DNA from: Rhizobium sp. CCGE 510
GTDB taxonomy: Bacteria; Pseudomonadota; Alphaproteobacteria; Rhizobiales; Rhizobiaceae
Direction of reading: 5' to 3'
Length of the DNA: 64,000 nucleotides
Assembly: GCF_000292525.1 (NCBI RefSeq)
Contig: NZ_AEYF01000008.1
Location: 62,001 to 126,000 of the forward strand
Shown here: positions 28,317 to 37,266 of the stretch, one piece after another
How the letters are laid out: every line of letters starts with the position of its first letter
Position numbering within the stretch: position 1 is the first letter of the stretch
Notes under the pieces: generated by a model
The model's database searches: none
The model's input: the letters and a program-made list of their open reading frames with translations, nothing else
Told to the model about the DNA's origin: nothing
Position numbers and translations under genes: made by a program

Positions 28317-28799
28317 TCAACCCATCGGGTTCGGCAGGTAGCCGGTGAAACCTGAGATCTTCCATTGTCCTTGGTGAAGTCGGCAATAATAGAGCGTCTG
28401 CCATTGCAGGACATCGCGGGTGCCGTCAGCCTTGGTGATGCCGCCGTCGAATTTCTTGCGAACCAGCGCCATCTCGCCTTCGATCTCGATATCTTCGAGC
28501 GTGGTCGTGGTGAAGATCGCCGTGCGCGCATCTTCCGCGAAACGCTGCTCGGCGAAATCCTTCGCCTGCCTCAGCCATTCCTGGCGATAGGCAGACAGCG
28601 TCGGAAATGCCAGGCGCCACCTGTCGGGGTCGACCTGCTTTTGAGCGTCGATGCCGATAAAGCCCTCTTCCACGAAGTCATGCTCGACCATCGACCAGTC
28701 GGCGGCCAGAAAGGCATCGATATCGCGCGGAACGAGCATTTCCCAGATCGCATGCCGGGCGCTGTCTGACGGGAAAGGATTCTGGAAAGGATCGCGCAT
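28317..28799 (-). CDS. NTF2-like / SnoaL-fold protein
   Basis: A 160-residue cytosolic protein with the cone-shaped NTF2-like pattern: N-terminal helices (IDAFLAADWSMVEHDFVEEGFIGIDA) and a terminal beta sheet (LQWQTLYYCRLHQGQWKISGFTGYLP). GGGGGT precedes the ATG. It is the first gene of the minus-strand catabolic operon with the MlrC-like and DSD1-type genes. I cannot assign a reaction; small isomerase, hydrolase or binding roles are all known for this fold. Confidence 0.72.
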   Translation of the reverse strand: MRDPFQNPFPSDSARHAIWEMLVPRDIDAFLAADWSMVEHDFVEEGFIGIDAQKQVDPDRWRLAFPTLSAYRQEWLRQAKDFAEQRFAEDARTAIFTTTTLEDIEIEGEMALVRKKFDGGITKADGTRDVLQWQTLYYCRLHQGQWKISGFTGYLPNPMG

Positions 28800-28812
28800 A
28801 ACACCCCCGGAT

Positions 28813-28826
28813 TGAAATTCTTTTCA
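28813..28826. promoter_or_regulatory. Candidate RpiR operator in a divergent promoter
   Basis: TGAAATTCTTTTCA is a dyad with 5-base arms (TGAAA/TTTCA) and lies in the 111-base gap between the NTF2-like and RidA start codons. A second small dyad, GTG-TTTTT-CAC, follows at 28833-28843. The adjacent RpiR regulator is the obvious candidate binder; this rests on position and symmetry. Confidence 0.45.
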
Positions 28827-28910
28827 TAAATAGTGTTTTTCACTGGTCAAATTCTGCTTTTTATGGTCACTTGTCAACTTATCAAGAAAATAATTTGCAA
28901 GGACTTCAGC

Positions 28911-29300
28911 ATGCCCATCAAGCGCTATGGCACTGTTCAAACCGGCGCCGGCGGCAAGCCACTGCCTTTCGCGCGTGCGGTCGAAGCCGACGGATGGCTG
29001 TATGTTTCCGGCCAGGTTGCGATGGAAGACGGAGAAATCATTGATGGCAACATTATCGCCCAGACCCATAAGACCATCGCCAACGTGCTGGCGATTCTCG
29101 ATGAGGCCGGATACGGCGTCGAGGATGTCGTGCGCGTCGGCGTCTGGCTCGACGATCCGCGCGACTTCTGGACCTTCAATAAGATCTATCAGGAATATTT
29201 CGGTGAACATCCGCCGGCACGCGCCTGCGTGCAATCGTCGATGATGGTTGATTGCAAGGTTGAGATCGACTGCGTGGCCTATAAGAAGAAGGGTGCATAA
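28911..29300 (+). CDS. RidA family protein (enamine/imine deaminase)
   Basis: A 129-residue YjgF/YER057c/UK114-family protein that hydrolyses reactive enamines released by PLP enzymes. The conserved arginine that binds the carboxylate is R104 (PPARACVQ), and the family core YVSGQVAMEDGEIIDGNI is present. I place the start at the ATG 28911, with AAGGA upstream, because it gives the normal family length. It is first in an operon with rpiR, SDR, MFS and ROK genes and divergent from the DSD1-type PLP enzyme operon, a functional match. Confidence 0.92.
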   Translation: MPIKRYGTVQTGAGGKPLPFARAVEADGWLYVSGQVAMEDGEIIDGNIIAQTHKTIANVLAILDEAGYGVEDVVRVGVWLDDPRDFWTFNKIYQEYFGEHPPARACVQSSMMVDCKVEIDCVAYKKKGA

Positions 29301-29321
29301 GGAATAAGGGCGGGAGCGGCT

Positions 29322-30185
29322 TTGGATATATTTTCGACATTGCAGGAAGACAGGGGCCGGCTCTCTCCCTCCGAGAGCCGCATCGCGGAGATCGTCGTCA
29401 ACGATTTCGAGTTCGCCGTGAACGCCTCGATCATCGAGCTTGCCGAGCGAGCCGAGGTATCGCCGCCGACAGTCACCCGCTTTTGCCGCCGGCTGGGTTG
29501 CGAGAGCTTTTCCGACTTCAAGGTGCAGCTTGCCCGCACCGCCCATATCGGCGTGCGTTATCTCAAGCCGGAATCGAAAAGCACCGATCCGGCCGATGTC
29601 GCCCAGGATATCATCACCAAGGCCCAGAATGCGCTGTTTCTGCTGCACCGGTCGCTCGATCTGGCCGCGATCGAAGCCGCCGTTTCGCATATCGCCAAGG
29701 CCGACATGATCTACGCCTTCGGCTCGGGCGGCAATTCATCGATGATCGCCGACGAGCTGCAGAACCGGCTCTTCCGTCTCGGGATTCGCATCACCGCAAG
29801 TTCCGATCACAGCATGCAGCTGATGATGGCGGCGGCGGCTCGGCCGGGCGATGTGCTGATCGGCTCGTCCTTCTCGGGGCGTAATCTGGAGCTGGTGCGC
29901 GCCTTCGAGCTTGCCCGCGGCGCCAAGGTGAAGACGATCGCGCTGACCCAGACGGCAAGCCCGGTCGCCAAGGCGGCCGAAATCGTCGTGCCGATCGATC
30001 TGCCCGAAGGCAACAATATCTATCGCCCGACCTCGACGCGCATCGCTTACATCGCGACGGTCGATATCCTGTCGAGCCTGGTCGCCTATGCCGTTCAGCC
30101 GAAGGCGACGACCACGCTTCGGCGCATCAAGCAGCAGCTCGTCATTCACCGCGACGGTGACGACCGGCAATTGCTTGGAGATTGA
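29322..30185 (+). CDS. MurR/RpiR-family transcriptional regulator
   Basis: A 287-residue regulator with an N-terminal HTH_6 domain (LSPSESRIAEIVVND...ELAERAEVSPPTVTRFCRRLGCESFSDFK) and a C-terminal SIS sugar-phosphate-binding domain (about 125-260; AFGSGGNSSMIADELQNRL). The start is TTG at 29322, with GGGAG upstream. SIS ligands are normally phosphorylated sugars or amino sugars. It lies 21 bases after ridA and probably controls both divergent operons through the dyad at 28813-28826. Confidence 0.92.
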   Translation: MDIFSTLQEDRGRLSPSESRIAEIVVNDFEFAVNASIIELAERAEVSPPTVTRFCRRLGCESFSDFKVQLARTAHIGVRYLKPESKSTDPADVAQDIITKAQNALFLLHRSLDLAAIEAAVSHIAKADMIYAFGSGGNSSMIADELQNRLFRLGIRITASSDHSMQLMMAAAARPGDVLIGSSFSGRNLELVRAFELARGAKVKTIALTQTASPVAKAAEIVVPIDLPEGNNIYRPTSTRIAYIATVDILSSLVAYAVQPKATTTLRRIKQQLVIHRDGDDRQLLGD

Positions 30186-30209
30186 ACTCATGAGCGGGAG
30201 CCACGGAAA

Positions 30210-30986
30210 ATGACGCAGTCGATAGCCATCGTCACGGGCGCTGCGGGCGATATCGGTGCGGCGATCGCCGCCCGGCTCGCCGACGACCACGATATCGTGC
30301 TGCTTGCCGACATCGATACCGCGGCTGCGGCGGTCGTTGCCTCGCGGCTCGGGCCGGACAATCGCTTCGTAGCGGTCGGATGTGATGTGACCAGCGAGAC
30401 GAGCATTGGCGAACTGGCAAGACGCGCCGCCGAGGCCGGGGTGGTTCGCACCCTGGTCAACAATGCCGGAGCCGCCCGCGCCACCAGCCTGCACGAGACG
30501 ACGCCGGAAATCTGGCGGGCGGACACTGCGCTCAATCTCGAAGCGGCATTTCTGTGTTTCCGCGCCTTCGAGGCGATGCTGAAGGCTTCGAAGGGTTCCG
30601 TCGTCAACATCGCCTCGGTCAACGGCATGAATGTCTTCGGGCACCCGGCATATAGTGCCGCCAAGGCCGGCCTTCTGCATTTCACCCGGCTTGTCGCCGT
30701 CGAATACGGCAAGTTCGGCATCCGCTCCAACGCGGTTGCTCCCGGCACGGTGAAGACGCAGGCCTGGGAGGCACGCGCGAGCGCCAATCCGGATGTTTTC
30801 GAGGAAGCGCGCCGCTGGTATCCGCTGCAGCGTGTCGTCGATCCGAAGGATGTCGCCAATGCCGTCGCCTTCCTCGCCGGTCCGCTCGCCGCAGCCATTA
30901 CAGGCGTCTGCCTGCCTGTCGATTGCGGCCTCACCGCAGGCCAGGCCGAACTGGCGCGGACTTTTTCCCAATCAGAACATTACTGA
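30210..30986 (+). CDS. Short-chain dehydrogenase/reductase
   Basis: A 258-residue classical SDR. The cofactor motif is TGAAGDIG (9-16), NNAG follows in the middle, and the catalytic Ser and YSAAK lie in IASVNGMNVFGHPAYSAAK. LADIDT after the second strand, with an acidic residue, favours NAD over NADP. It sits between the RpiR regulator (24 bases) and an MFS transporter (15 bases) and is probably an alcohol or sugar dehydrogenase of the pathway. Confidence 0.92.
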   Translation: MTQSIAIVTGAAGDIGAAIAARLADDHDIVLLADIDTAAAAVVASRLGPDNRFVAVGCDVTSETSIGELARRAAEAGVVRTLVNNAGAARATSLHETTPEIWRADTALNLEAAFLCFRAFEAMLKASKGSVVNIASVNGMNVFGHPAYSAAKAGLLHFTRLVAVEYGKFGIRSNAVAPGTVKTQAWEARASANPDVFEEARRWYPLQRVVDPKDVANAVAFLAGPLAAAITGVCLPVDCGLTAGQAELARTFSQSEHY

Positions 30987-31001
30987 CATTCAGTTGACCG
31001 C

Positions 31002-32231
31002 ATGAGCCGCCTTTTCCCCGACGTCTTCCGCAATCCGGCGATCCGCGTCAGCATGATCGCCATTTTCACCTTCGGCATGGCGGGGGCGATGACCGCGCCC
31101 TATCGCTCTATCATCGGTATCCGCGAATTGGGGTTGAGCGACGGCCTCTACTCCGCCCTCAGCTTCGCCTCGGCGGCGGTCAACGTCGTCATCAGCATCC
31201 TGCTCGGCAATCTCGCCGATCGGCTTGGCGAGTATCGTTCGGCGATGATCGGCGCCTGCATTTTCGGCATCGTCGGCTACGGCATGGTCTACACTTTTCC
31301 CACAGCGGCCATCTTCATCATCAGCGGGTTGCTGCCGCTGCCGATCTACGGGGCTTTGAATTCGCTGCTGTTTGCCAATGCACGCGCGGCGATGCAGGGC
31401 ATGAACCGAAGCGACATGGTGACGGCCAACTCCGGCGTGCGCGCGATGATCTCGCTCTCCTGGGTGCTGATCCCGGGGATCACAGGCCTGGCGCTTTCGG
31501 GCGCCTCGAACATGCTGCCGGCCTATCTGTTTGCCAGCATTGCATGTCTGCTATGCCAGGGGATCATCGTCTTTGCCCTGCCGAAGCGGGCGGCAACCAA
31601 GATGGCGGCGGCCCATCATCTCACCTATCTCGGCGCACTGCGGCAGGTGGTTTCGCCGCGGATTTCGGCGCATATCGCCGGCGTGGCGCTGATCACCAGC
31701 ACGCTGCATCTCAACGACGCGCTTCTGCCGTTGATTGCGACCGGTGCTGCGCACGGCCGGCTCAGCGATGTCGGCATTCTTGTCGGCATCGTCGCGCTTC
31801 TGGAAGTCGTCTTCATCATCGTCTGGTCGCGGATTGCCAGAAGGGCCGGTCAGATGACGGCGCTTGCCGCCGGCACCATCATCTATGCCGTCTTTCTCAG
31901 CCTGCTCGGCTTTGCCTCCGAGCCGTGGCAGCTCTATGCACTGACCTTGCTCGCCGGCATCGGTGCGGCGGCGATCATCAGCATTCCGATCACCTATCTG
32001 CAAGATCTGATTGCCGATCGGCCAGGGCTTGGCAGCGCCCTGATCTCCGTCAATATCTTTGCCAGCGCCGGGATCGGCGCCCTGGTCTTTGCCGTCGGCA
32101 CGTCGGTGGCCGGTTATTCCGGAACCGCGGTCCTCAGCGCCGTTACCGGTCTGTCGGGGATCGCAATCCTCGCCCTCCTGCAGAGACGCAATGCCGTTGC
32201 ACCTGATGACGCCGACGTTCAAGAGACCTGA
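31002..32231 (+). CDS. MFS transporter, sugar-efflux (Set) type
   Basis: A 409-residue membrane protein with twelve predicted helices and the MFS loop motif LGNLADRLGEYRSAM between helices 2 and 3. Its general pattern resembles SetA/SetB sugar transporters, including the N-terminal NPAIRVSMIAIFTFGMAGAM segment. In this operon (RidA, RpiR, SDR, ROK) it may import or export the pathway sugar or a toxic intermediate. The start is the ATG at 31002. Confidence 0.85.
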   Translation: MSRLFPDVFRNPAIRVSMIAIFTFGMAGAMTAPYRSIIGIRELGLSDGLYSALSFASAAVNVVISILLGNLADRLGEYRSAMIGACIFGIVGYGMVYTFPTAAIFIISGLLPLPIYGALNSLLFANARAAMQGMNRSDMVTANSGVRAMISLSWVLIPGITGLALSGASNMLPAYLFASIACLLCQGIIVFALPKRAATKMAAAHHLTYLGALRQVVSPRISAHIAGVALITSTLHLNDALLPLIATGAAHGRLSDVGILVGIVALLEVVFIIVWSRIARRAGQMTALAAGTIIYAVFLSLLGFASEPWQLYALTLLAGIGAAAIISIPITYLQDLIADRPGLGSALISVNIFASAGIGALVFAVGTSVAGYSGTAVLSAVTGLSGIAILALLQRRNAVAPDDADVQET

Positions 32232-32300
32232 CGAGGAATGTGGCTTTCATCGCTGTCCGTCTTGTGACAAGGGTGATGCTGCATTTGCTTTGAAGGCGAC

Positions 32301-33503
32301 ATGAAGGCAATTTCCGGCACGAATCTCGAGCAGGCCAAGTCTCACAACCGGCGTGTGGTGATCGAGGCTGTCCGCACGCACGGCCCCTTGTCGCGCGCCG
32401 CGATTGCCCGGATGACGGCGCTGACGGCCCAGACCGTATCGAATATCGTCGAGGAACTGGAGAAGTCGCACCTTCTCGTGCCGGCCGAAGCGCAGAAACT
32501 GGCGCGGGGACAGCCGATCATCCCCTATTCGATCAATCCCCCCGGCGCCTATTCGATCGGCCTCGAACTTGGCCGCCAACGCGCAAGCGGCGTTCTGACG
32601 GATCTCTCCGGCGCCGTCTGCGCGCGCATTGAGCGCCACGTGGAATACCCAGATCCGCAGACGGCGATGCCGGCGCTGCAATCGATCGTCGAGGAGCTGC
32701 AGCAGGCCTTCGTCTTCGACCGGAACCGGCTGCTCGGCGTCGGCATCGCCCTGCCCGGCCGCTATGCCGATGGCGGCACCACCTCTCTCAGTCCGCTGAA
32801 CCTGCCCGGCTGGCAGGATTTTCCCGTCGGGCCTGCGCTGGAACAGCGGGTGAAGGTGCCGGTGCTCGTCGAAAACGATGCGACGGCGGCGGCGATCGGC
32901 GAGCGTCTTCATGGCGTCGCCCGCGGTCTCAGCAGCTTCGTCTATCTGTTTCTTGCCGGCGGCGGCGGCATCGGCGCGGGAATGCTCCTCGATGGCCACC
33001 TCTACAAAGGCAGCCGCAACAATGCCGGCGAGATCGGCCATATCATCGTCGAACCGCATGGCAAGCCGTGCTCCTGCGGCAAGCGCGGCTGTCTGGATCG
33101 CTATATCTCGCCGGCCGTCGCCTATGAATTCATGGGCATTGCCGACGCCGAGGAGCTTTTGCCTGACGATCTCGACGCGCTGATCGCCCGGGGCGGCGAA
33201 GGTCTGGACGCATGGCTGGATCAGGCCGTCCAGCCGCTGCGGCAGACCGTCGATTTTCTCGAGCTTGCTTTCGATCCGCAGACCATAGTGCTCGGCGGCA
33301 GCGTCTCGACATCGCTGATGCGGCGGCTTGCAGAGCGGCTGGAGCCACTGCACACCCCGATCGACCCCAACCGCAAGCAGACCATTCCCCGCGTCATGAT
33401 CGGCATGACCGGCAAGGATACCGCGATCCTCGGCGCCGCCGCCCTGCCGATCTTTTCCGAAACCAACCCGCGCTTCGACGTCCTGCAAAAGCCGGTTGGC
33501 TAA
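32301..33503 (+). CDS. ROK-family transcriptional regulator (NagC/XylR type)
   Basis: A 400-residue protein with an N-terminal winged HTH (LSRAAIARMTALTAQTVSNIVEELEKSHLL) fused to a ROK sugar-binding domain. The ROK zinc motif is CSCGKRGCLD, and ENDATAAAIGE and LAGGGGIGAGM are the phosphate and sugar loops. It follows the MFS gene after 69 bases. Members sense sugars or sugar phosphates and repress uptake or catabolic genes; here it would be a second sugar-responsive regulator beside RpiR. Confidence 0.92.
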   Translation: MKAISGTNLEQAKSHNRRVVIEAVRTHGPLSRAAIARMTALTAQTVSNIVEELEKSHLLVPAEAQKLARGQPIIPYSINPPGAYSIGLELGRQRASGVLTDLSGAVCARIERHVEYPDPQTAMPALQSIVEELQQAFVFDRNRLLGVGIALPGRYADGGTTSLSPLNLPGWQDFPVGPALEQRVKVPVLVENDATAAAIGERLHGVARGLSSFVYLFLAGGGGIGAGMLLDGHLYKGSRNNAGEIGHIIVEPHGKPCSCGKRGCLDRYISPAVAYEFMGIADAEELLPDDLDALIARGGEGLDAWLDQAVQPLRQTVDFLELAFDPQTIVLGGSVSTSLMRRLAERLEPLHTPIDPNRKQTIPRVMIGMTGKDTAILGAAALPIFSETNPRFDVLQKPVG

Positions 33504-33511
33504 ATCGAGTT

Positions 33512-33529
33512 AAGCCGGTAGGCCGGCTT
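33512..33529. terminator. Short stem-loop after the ROK gene
   Basis: AAGCCGG pairs with CCGGCTT around a 4-base loop nine bases after the ROK stop codon, in the gap before the converging methyltransferase gene. No T-tract follows. Confidence 0.4.
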
Positions 33530-33580
33530 GGTCTCAGGGTCGGCTACTGCGCGCGCGGCGACACAGCGACGGTCGACCGG

Positions 33581-34603
33581 CTATTCAAACAGAATGATAC
33601 TTGCCGGAGTTGGCGGCATCGGCTTGACCGTGACGCCGGCAAGACCGGCCAGTCTTGCCATGTCAGTCAGCTCACTTTGCGTATAAGCCTGGCCCGCCGG
33701 GGTGCTGGCGAGCATCTCCCAGGAGAACGCTGCCGGAAAAGGCGGCGACACGTGATCTTCGTTCGGCACGAAATCGACCGCAACGATCCGTCCATCCTCT
33801 GCAAGGCCGGCGATGATCTTTCGCAACAGCTGGGCGCATGTCGGCAGATCGAAGTGGTGCAGAAAATTTGGAAGCAGGACGAGATCATAACCAGTGCGCC
33901 AATCGACATCGAAGGCGCTGCCGGCGATCGTCCGGTACCGGTCAGCCACGCCGGCTTTTTCCGCATTCTGCCGCGACAGCTCCAATACGGCGGCCCAGTC
34001 GACGGCGACGATCTCCGCTGATGGAAAAGCTTTCGCCATTTCGATCCCGAAAACGCCTGGACCTGCAGCGATGTCCAAAACCTTTTTGGGAGACCTCGGC
34101 CAGCCGGAGATCTCCTCAGCCAGTAATTTGGCGCTGAGCCCGGTAAAGGAACCCATGCCGCGCGCAAACTTCAACCAGACGGGATTGTCTGACGACATGT
34201 TCGCAAGCCCGGCCGAACCGCCGTTTCGCACGATGGCGGCCGGATCGCGCAGAAAATTATCCAGTATTTCGGGTGCGGCGACGAACTCGACAGCGGAGCC
34301 CATATAGGCCGGCGAATTGCGATCGAGGAACATTCTGGTCGCCGCAGTCATCCGGTACTGTCCGCTCTCCTTTGTCAGGAAACCGTTGACCACGAGGTAG
34401 TCGCACAGGATGCGCACCCCACGCTCCGCGGCGCTTGTTGCCGACGCCAGCAATTCTGCCGTTTTGCCCGCGCCGATATGCGTAAACAGATCGAGCTCGA
34501 TGGCCGCCCTGATCGCTGCCGTCTTTCGGCATGCAAACATTGCATCGACCACGAGTTCGGGCGACACGACGCCAGCATTGGCGTCCTCGACGATCGTTTC
34601 CAA
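33581..34603 (-). CDS. SAM-dependent methyltransferase, O-methyltransferase-like with dimerisation domain
   Basis: A 340-residue class I methyltransferase. An N-terminal winged-helix dimerisation domain (about 15-95, LVVDAMFACRKTAAIRAAIELDLFTHI) precedes the SAM domain with motif I VLDIAAGPGVFGIEMAKAFP and the acidic loop IVAVDW. The architecture is that of plant-type O-methyltransferases and bacterial polyketide or HIOMT-like enzymes. In the visible segment PNFLHHFDLPTCAQLLRKI the His-His-Phe matches the usual post-IV motif. It stands alone between the ROK gene and a RIME-like repeat, so the substrate is unknown. Confidence 0.85.
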   Translation of the reverse strand: METIVEDANAGVVSPELVVDAMFACRKTAAIRAAIELDLFTHIGAGKTAELLASATSAAERGVRILCDYLVVNGFLTKESGQYRMTAATRMFLDRNSPAYMGSAVEFVAAPEILDNFLRDPAAIVRNGGSAGLANMSSDNPVWLKFARGMGSFTGLSAKLLAEEISGWPRSPKKVLDIAAGPGVFGIEMAKAFPSAEIVAVDWAAVLELSRQNAEKAGVADRYRTIAGSAFDVDWRTGYDLVLLPNFLHHFDLPTCAQLLRKIIAGLAEDGRIVAVDFVPNEDHVSPPFPAAFSWEMLASTPAGQAYTQSELTDMARLAGLAGVTVKPMPPTPASIILFE

Positions 34604-34625
34604 CGGGATCTCCCTAGACCAGGAT

Positions 34626-34730
34626 GATTTTAGGCCGGGTCGGCCTAAAATCTGAATCCTGTTCTAAATTAGAGAGTTAGAGCATGATGTCGTCCGAAAA
34701 CCGCGCACACTTTTCGGCATCATGCTCTAA
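34626..34730. repeat. RIME-like intergenic mosaic element, type 1
   Basis: Two perfect palindromes: GATTTTAGGCCG / CGGCCTAAAATC at 34626-34652 with a 3-base loop, and TTAGAGCATGATG / CATCATGCTCTAA spanning 34677-34730 with an inner CCGAAAA/TTTTCGG pair. The total of about 105 bases and the two-palindrome design match the published Rhizobium intergenic mosaic element. A degraded relative lies near 58396. The stretch up to 34872 shows nothing else I can name. Confidence 0.75.
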
Positions 34731-34872
34731 AGCCCTCTATCGTTCTTGCCTGGCAGCTCCAGCCGCAGAAATTATGCGTACATTCGCATGTTCTGCAAGA
34801 CTTACCATGCTAACCCGATCGGGTGCCCCGAGGGCCGACCGGGACCGTTCTATGACGGTCCCAATCCTCGCC

Positions 34873-36894
34873 CTACGACTGCTGCAGCCCGTAAAGCAGC
34901 GGCATCAGCCCCGCCAGCGCCTTGAAGCGTTCCCACGACTTGGAGGACGGTTTCGTCCAGCCGGTTTCGGCAAGCCCTGAGATGCGCGGAAAAACCAGGC
35001 GGTCGAAAACGGCGCGGTCCGTCATCGGTTCCGACCAGATGCAGGCCTGGATGCCGAGGAGTTTCTGTTTCTGCGCTGCCGTCCAGCCGCCGATCGGATC
35101 GAAATTATAAAGTTTTTCCGCGTCTGACGTTCCCGCCCAGCTGGCGCCGGGCTCATCCCAGTCGGGCCTGAGCGCCATGTCGAGGTAATAGACCTGCCCG
35201 GGGCAGACGACCATGTCGTAGCCGCGTTCGGCGAGTTCGGCCGAGACCTCGACATTGCGCCAGCTGCAGAGATAGCTCTTCGCCTTGTCGATGACATCGC
35301 CATGTGCTGCTTCTTCCCAGCCGCCGGTGATGCAGCCCTTGCTCGCCAGGAAGCGCTGGACGCGGTTCAGAAACTCCGCCTGCAGGATGGCCGCACCCGA
35401 GCCGTGGATGTCGTCGGCGCCATGAGTATTGGTCACCACGTTCAGCCGCTTGGCATGCGCATCGGCAACCTCGTTACCCGCCACGCTGCGCAGGCGCTCG
35501 AGCGCTTCCGGCGAGCCGGACCAAGCGCCGAGCGGCACCTCGTCGGCGCCGAGATGGATGACCTTGAACGGAAAAAGCTCGATGAGTTCCGTAAGGATGG
35601 TCTCGACGATCTCGTAGGTCTTCTCGCGGGACGGATTGATGCAATTGTCGGGAAAGCCCTGAACCGAATAATAGCTGCCGACCTCGGCCGGATCCCGCAA
35701 CTCCGGTATTGCCTGCAGCATGGCGTAGCAATGGCCAGGCACATCGATCTCCGGGACGATCTCCACGCCGAAGCTCTTTGCCTCTCCGACGATCTCGCGG
35801 ATGGCAGCCTTGGTGTAATAACCGCCTGTCCGGGCCGGGCTCGACCCGAGCAGCGGCGGAACGGCAAGGCCGTGGCCGCGCCAGGCGCCGATCTCGGTCA
35901 GGGCGGGATAGGCGTCGATCTCGACGCGCCAGGCTTCGTCGTCGGAAAGGTGCCAGTGGAAGCGGTTGAGCTTGTTCCAGGCCAGCACTGCGATCAGCTT
36001 CTTGACCTCGGCCGCGCCATAGAACTGGCGGGCGACATCGAGATGCAGGCCGCGCCAGCCCATCGCCGGCTCGTCGACGATCTCGCCGGAACCAGGAAAC
36101 TGGAAGACACCGGGATGCAGCCTGGCACCGCGCCAGATCTGGCCGAGTGTCACGAGGCCATAGAGAAAGCCAGTCCGGCTGCTCGCCTCGATCGTGAGCC
36201 TCTCACCTTCGAAGCTCAGCCGATAGGCTTCCGGGCCGAACCCGGCGGCATCCTTCAGGACGACGGGCACAGCGCCTTCCGCCTCGCTGCGCACGATGCC
36301 TTCGACGGCGAAGAGATGTTCAACCAGCGCCGCAAAACCCGTTGCTGCCGCCTCCCCTTCAGCGCTCTCAGCCTGCGGTGCAAAACCGGCCGGCAACGGT
36401 TGACGCGCGGCGACGGCCACATGGTTCGGCCAAGGGATGATCGACACCTGAACGGGTGCGTTGACGGGCACCGGATAAATCTCGGCGCCGCGTTTCAGAG
36501 GTGCGTTGCTGACCGAGGATCGCGTCGGCTCGATGCTGAGCACGATGGTGCTGCCGTCGGAAAGCGCGAGATAGCCGCTGGTCGCCCCGTCCGTCCAGTG
36601 GTGGAAATCCCGGCTCAGTGCGTAGACCGAGATGGTCCAGGTCTCGCCGGCGCCGAGTATGAAATTGGCCGGCGGCTGGAATTCGGTGAAATTCGAGATC
36701 CGCTGCGAGACCGTGGCACCCTCGACGCGGCCGGCCGGATCGACGCGACCCGGACCGCTGACGCAGAGCGAGAAATTCGAAAGCGGCTCGGTTCCGAGGT
36801 TTTTGAGGCGCAGGACGTAGGAAAACTCCTTGCCGTCTGCAGGCGGGTTCCAGAGGGTTTCGAGCCGCAGGTTTTTTGGTCGCGGTGTGGACAT
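34873..36894 (-). CDS. Beta-N-acetylhexosaminidase (GH20)
   Basis: A 673-residue glycosidase that removes terminal GlcNAc/GalNAc from glycoconjugates or chitooligosaccharides. An N-terminal carbohydrate-binding-like beta domain (to about 150) precedes the GH20b domain and the catalytic TIM barrel, with the Asp-Glu pair D451-E452 in HLGADEVP and GWRGLHLDVARQF at the barrel entry. No signal peptide is visible, so it acts on imported or internal sugars. AGAGGAAGAG precedes the ATG. Its neighbours do not form an obvious operon with it. Confidence 0.93.
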   Translation of the reverse strand: MSTPRPKNLRLETLWNPPADGKEFSYVLRLKNLGTEPLSNFSLCVSGPGRVDPAGRVEGATVSQRISNFTEFQPPANFILGAGETWTISVYALSRDFHHWTDGATSGYLALSDGSTIVLSIEPTRSSVSNAPLKRGAEIYPVPVNAPVQVSIIPWPNHVAVAARQPLPAGFAPQAESAEGEAAATGFAALVEHLFAVEGIVRSEAEGAVPVVLKDAAGFGPEAYRLSFEGERLTIEASSRTGFLYGLVTLGQIWRGARLHPGVFQFPGSGEIVDEPAMGWRGLHLDVARQFYGAAEVKKLIAVLAWNKLNRFHWHLSDDEAWRVEIDAYPALTEIGAWRGHGLAVPPLLGSSPARTGGYYTKAAIREIVGEAKSFGVEIVPEIDVPGHCYAMLQAIPELRDPAEVGSYYSVQGFPDNCINPSREKTYEIVETILTELIELFPFKVIHLGADEVPLGAWSGSPEALERLRSVAGNEVADAHAKRLNVVTNTHGADDIHGSGAAILQAEFLNRVQRFLASKGCITGGWEEAAHGDVIDKAKSYLCSWRNVEVSAELAERGYDMVVCPGQVYYLDMALRPDWDEPGASWAGTSDAEKLYNFDPIGGWTAAQKQKLLGIQACIWSEPMTDRAVFDRLVFPRISGLAETGWTKPSSKSWERFKALAGLMPLLYGLQQS

Positions 36895-37266
36895 GGTCTC
36901 TCTTCCTCTTAAAAATCAGGGCTTGATCATTCCAGCGCGGATGCCGGGAGCGGATTGGGAATTTGAAGTCAATCAAATTGATTTAATATGGATAGCCAGT
37001 TTTTCGCCGGCGCGTCAATTGCCGATCTCAAATCTTCCGCAGTGCCCGTCGGGTCGGTTCTCGGCGGATGACTTCTCGTGAAGGGATATGGCCGGTCGAT
37101 GAGAGCAGCCAAGGCCTCGCGTCACTTAAATCCGTTGATCACACGATCGAGCCTGGCCTCCCCGGTCAGCTCGATCGCATTTGGCGACCCGTTTGCCCTG
37201 ACTTGCCGGTTGACATGTCGATCGTCTCGAACGCAAACATGATCGGTCTTCTCACCGGGGCAGAAA
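36895..37266. other. Divergent intergenic region with a TTGATT dyad
   Basis: This 372-base gap lies between the GH20 gene and the DHA2 transporter gene. At 36971-36983 AATCAA-A-TTGATT forms a perfect dyad 77 bases upstream of the GH20 ATG, in AT-rich surroundings that could hold its promoter. I recognise no other site and no small gene. Confidence 0.4.

Noticed and set aside
26643..28355. 570-codon plus-strand frame opposite the MlrC-like gene
   Set aside because: Antisense shadow: the minus strand has conserved zinc ligands and family motifs, the plus strand none.
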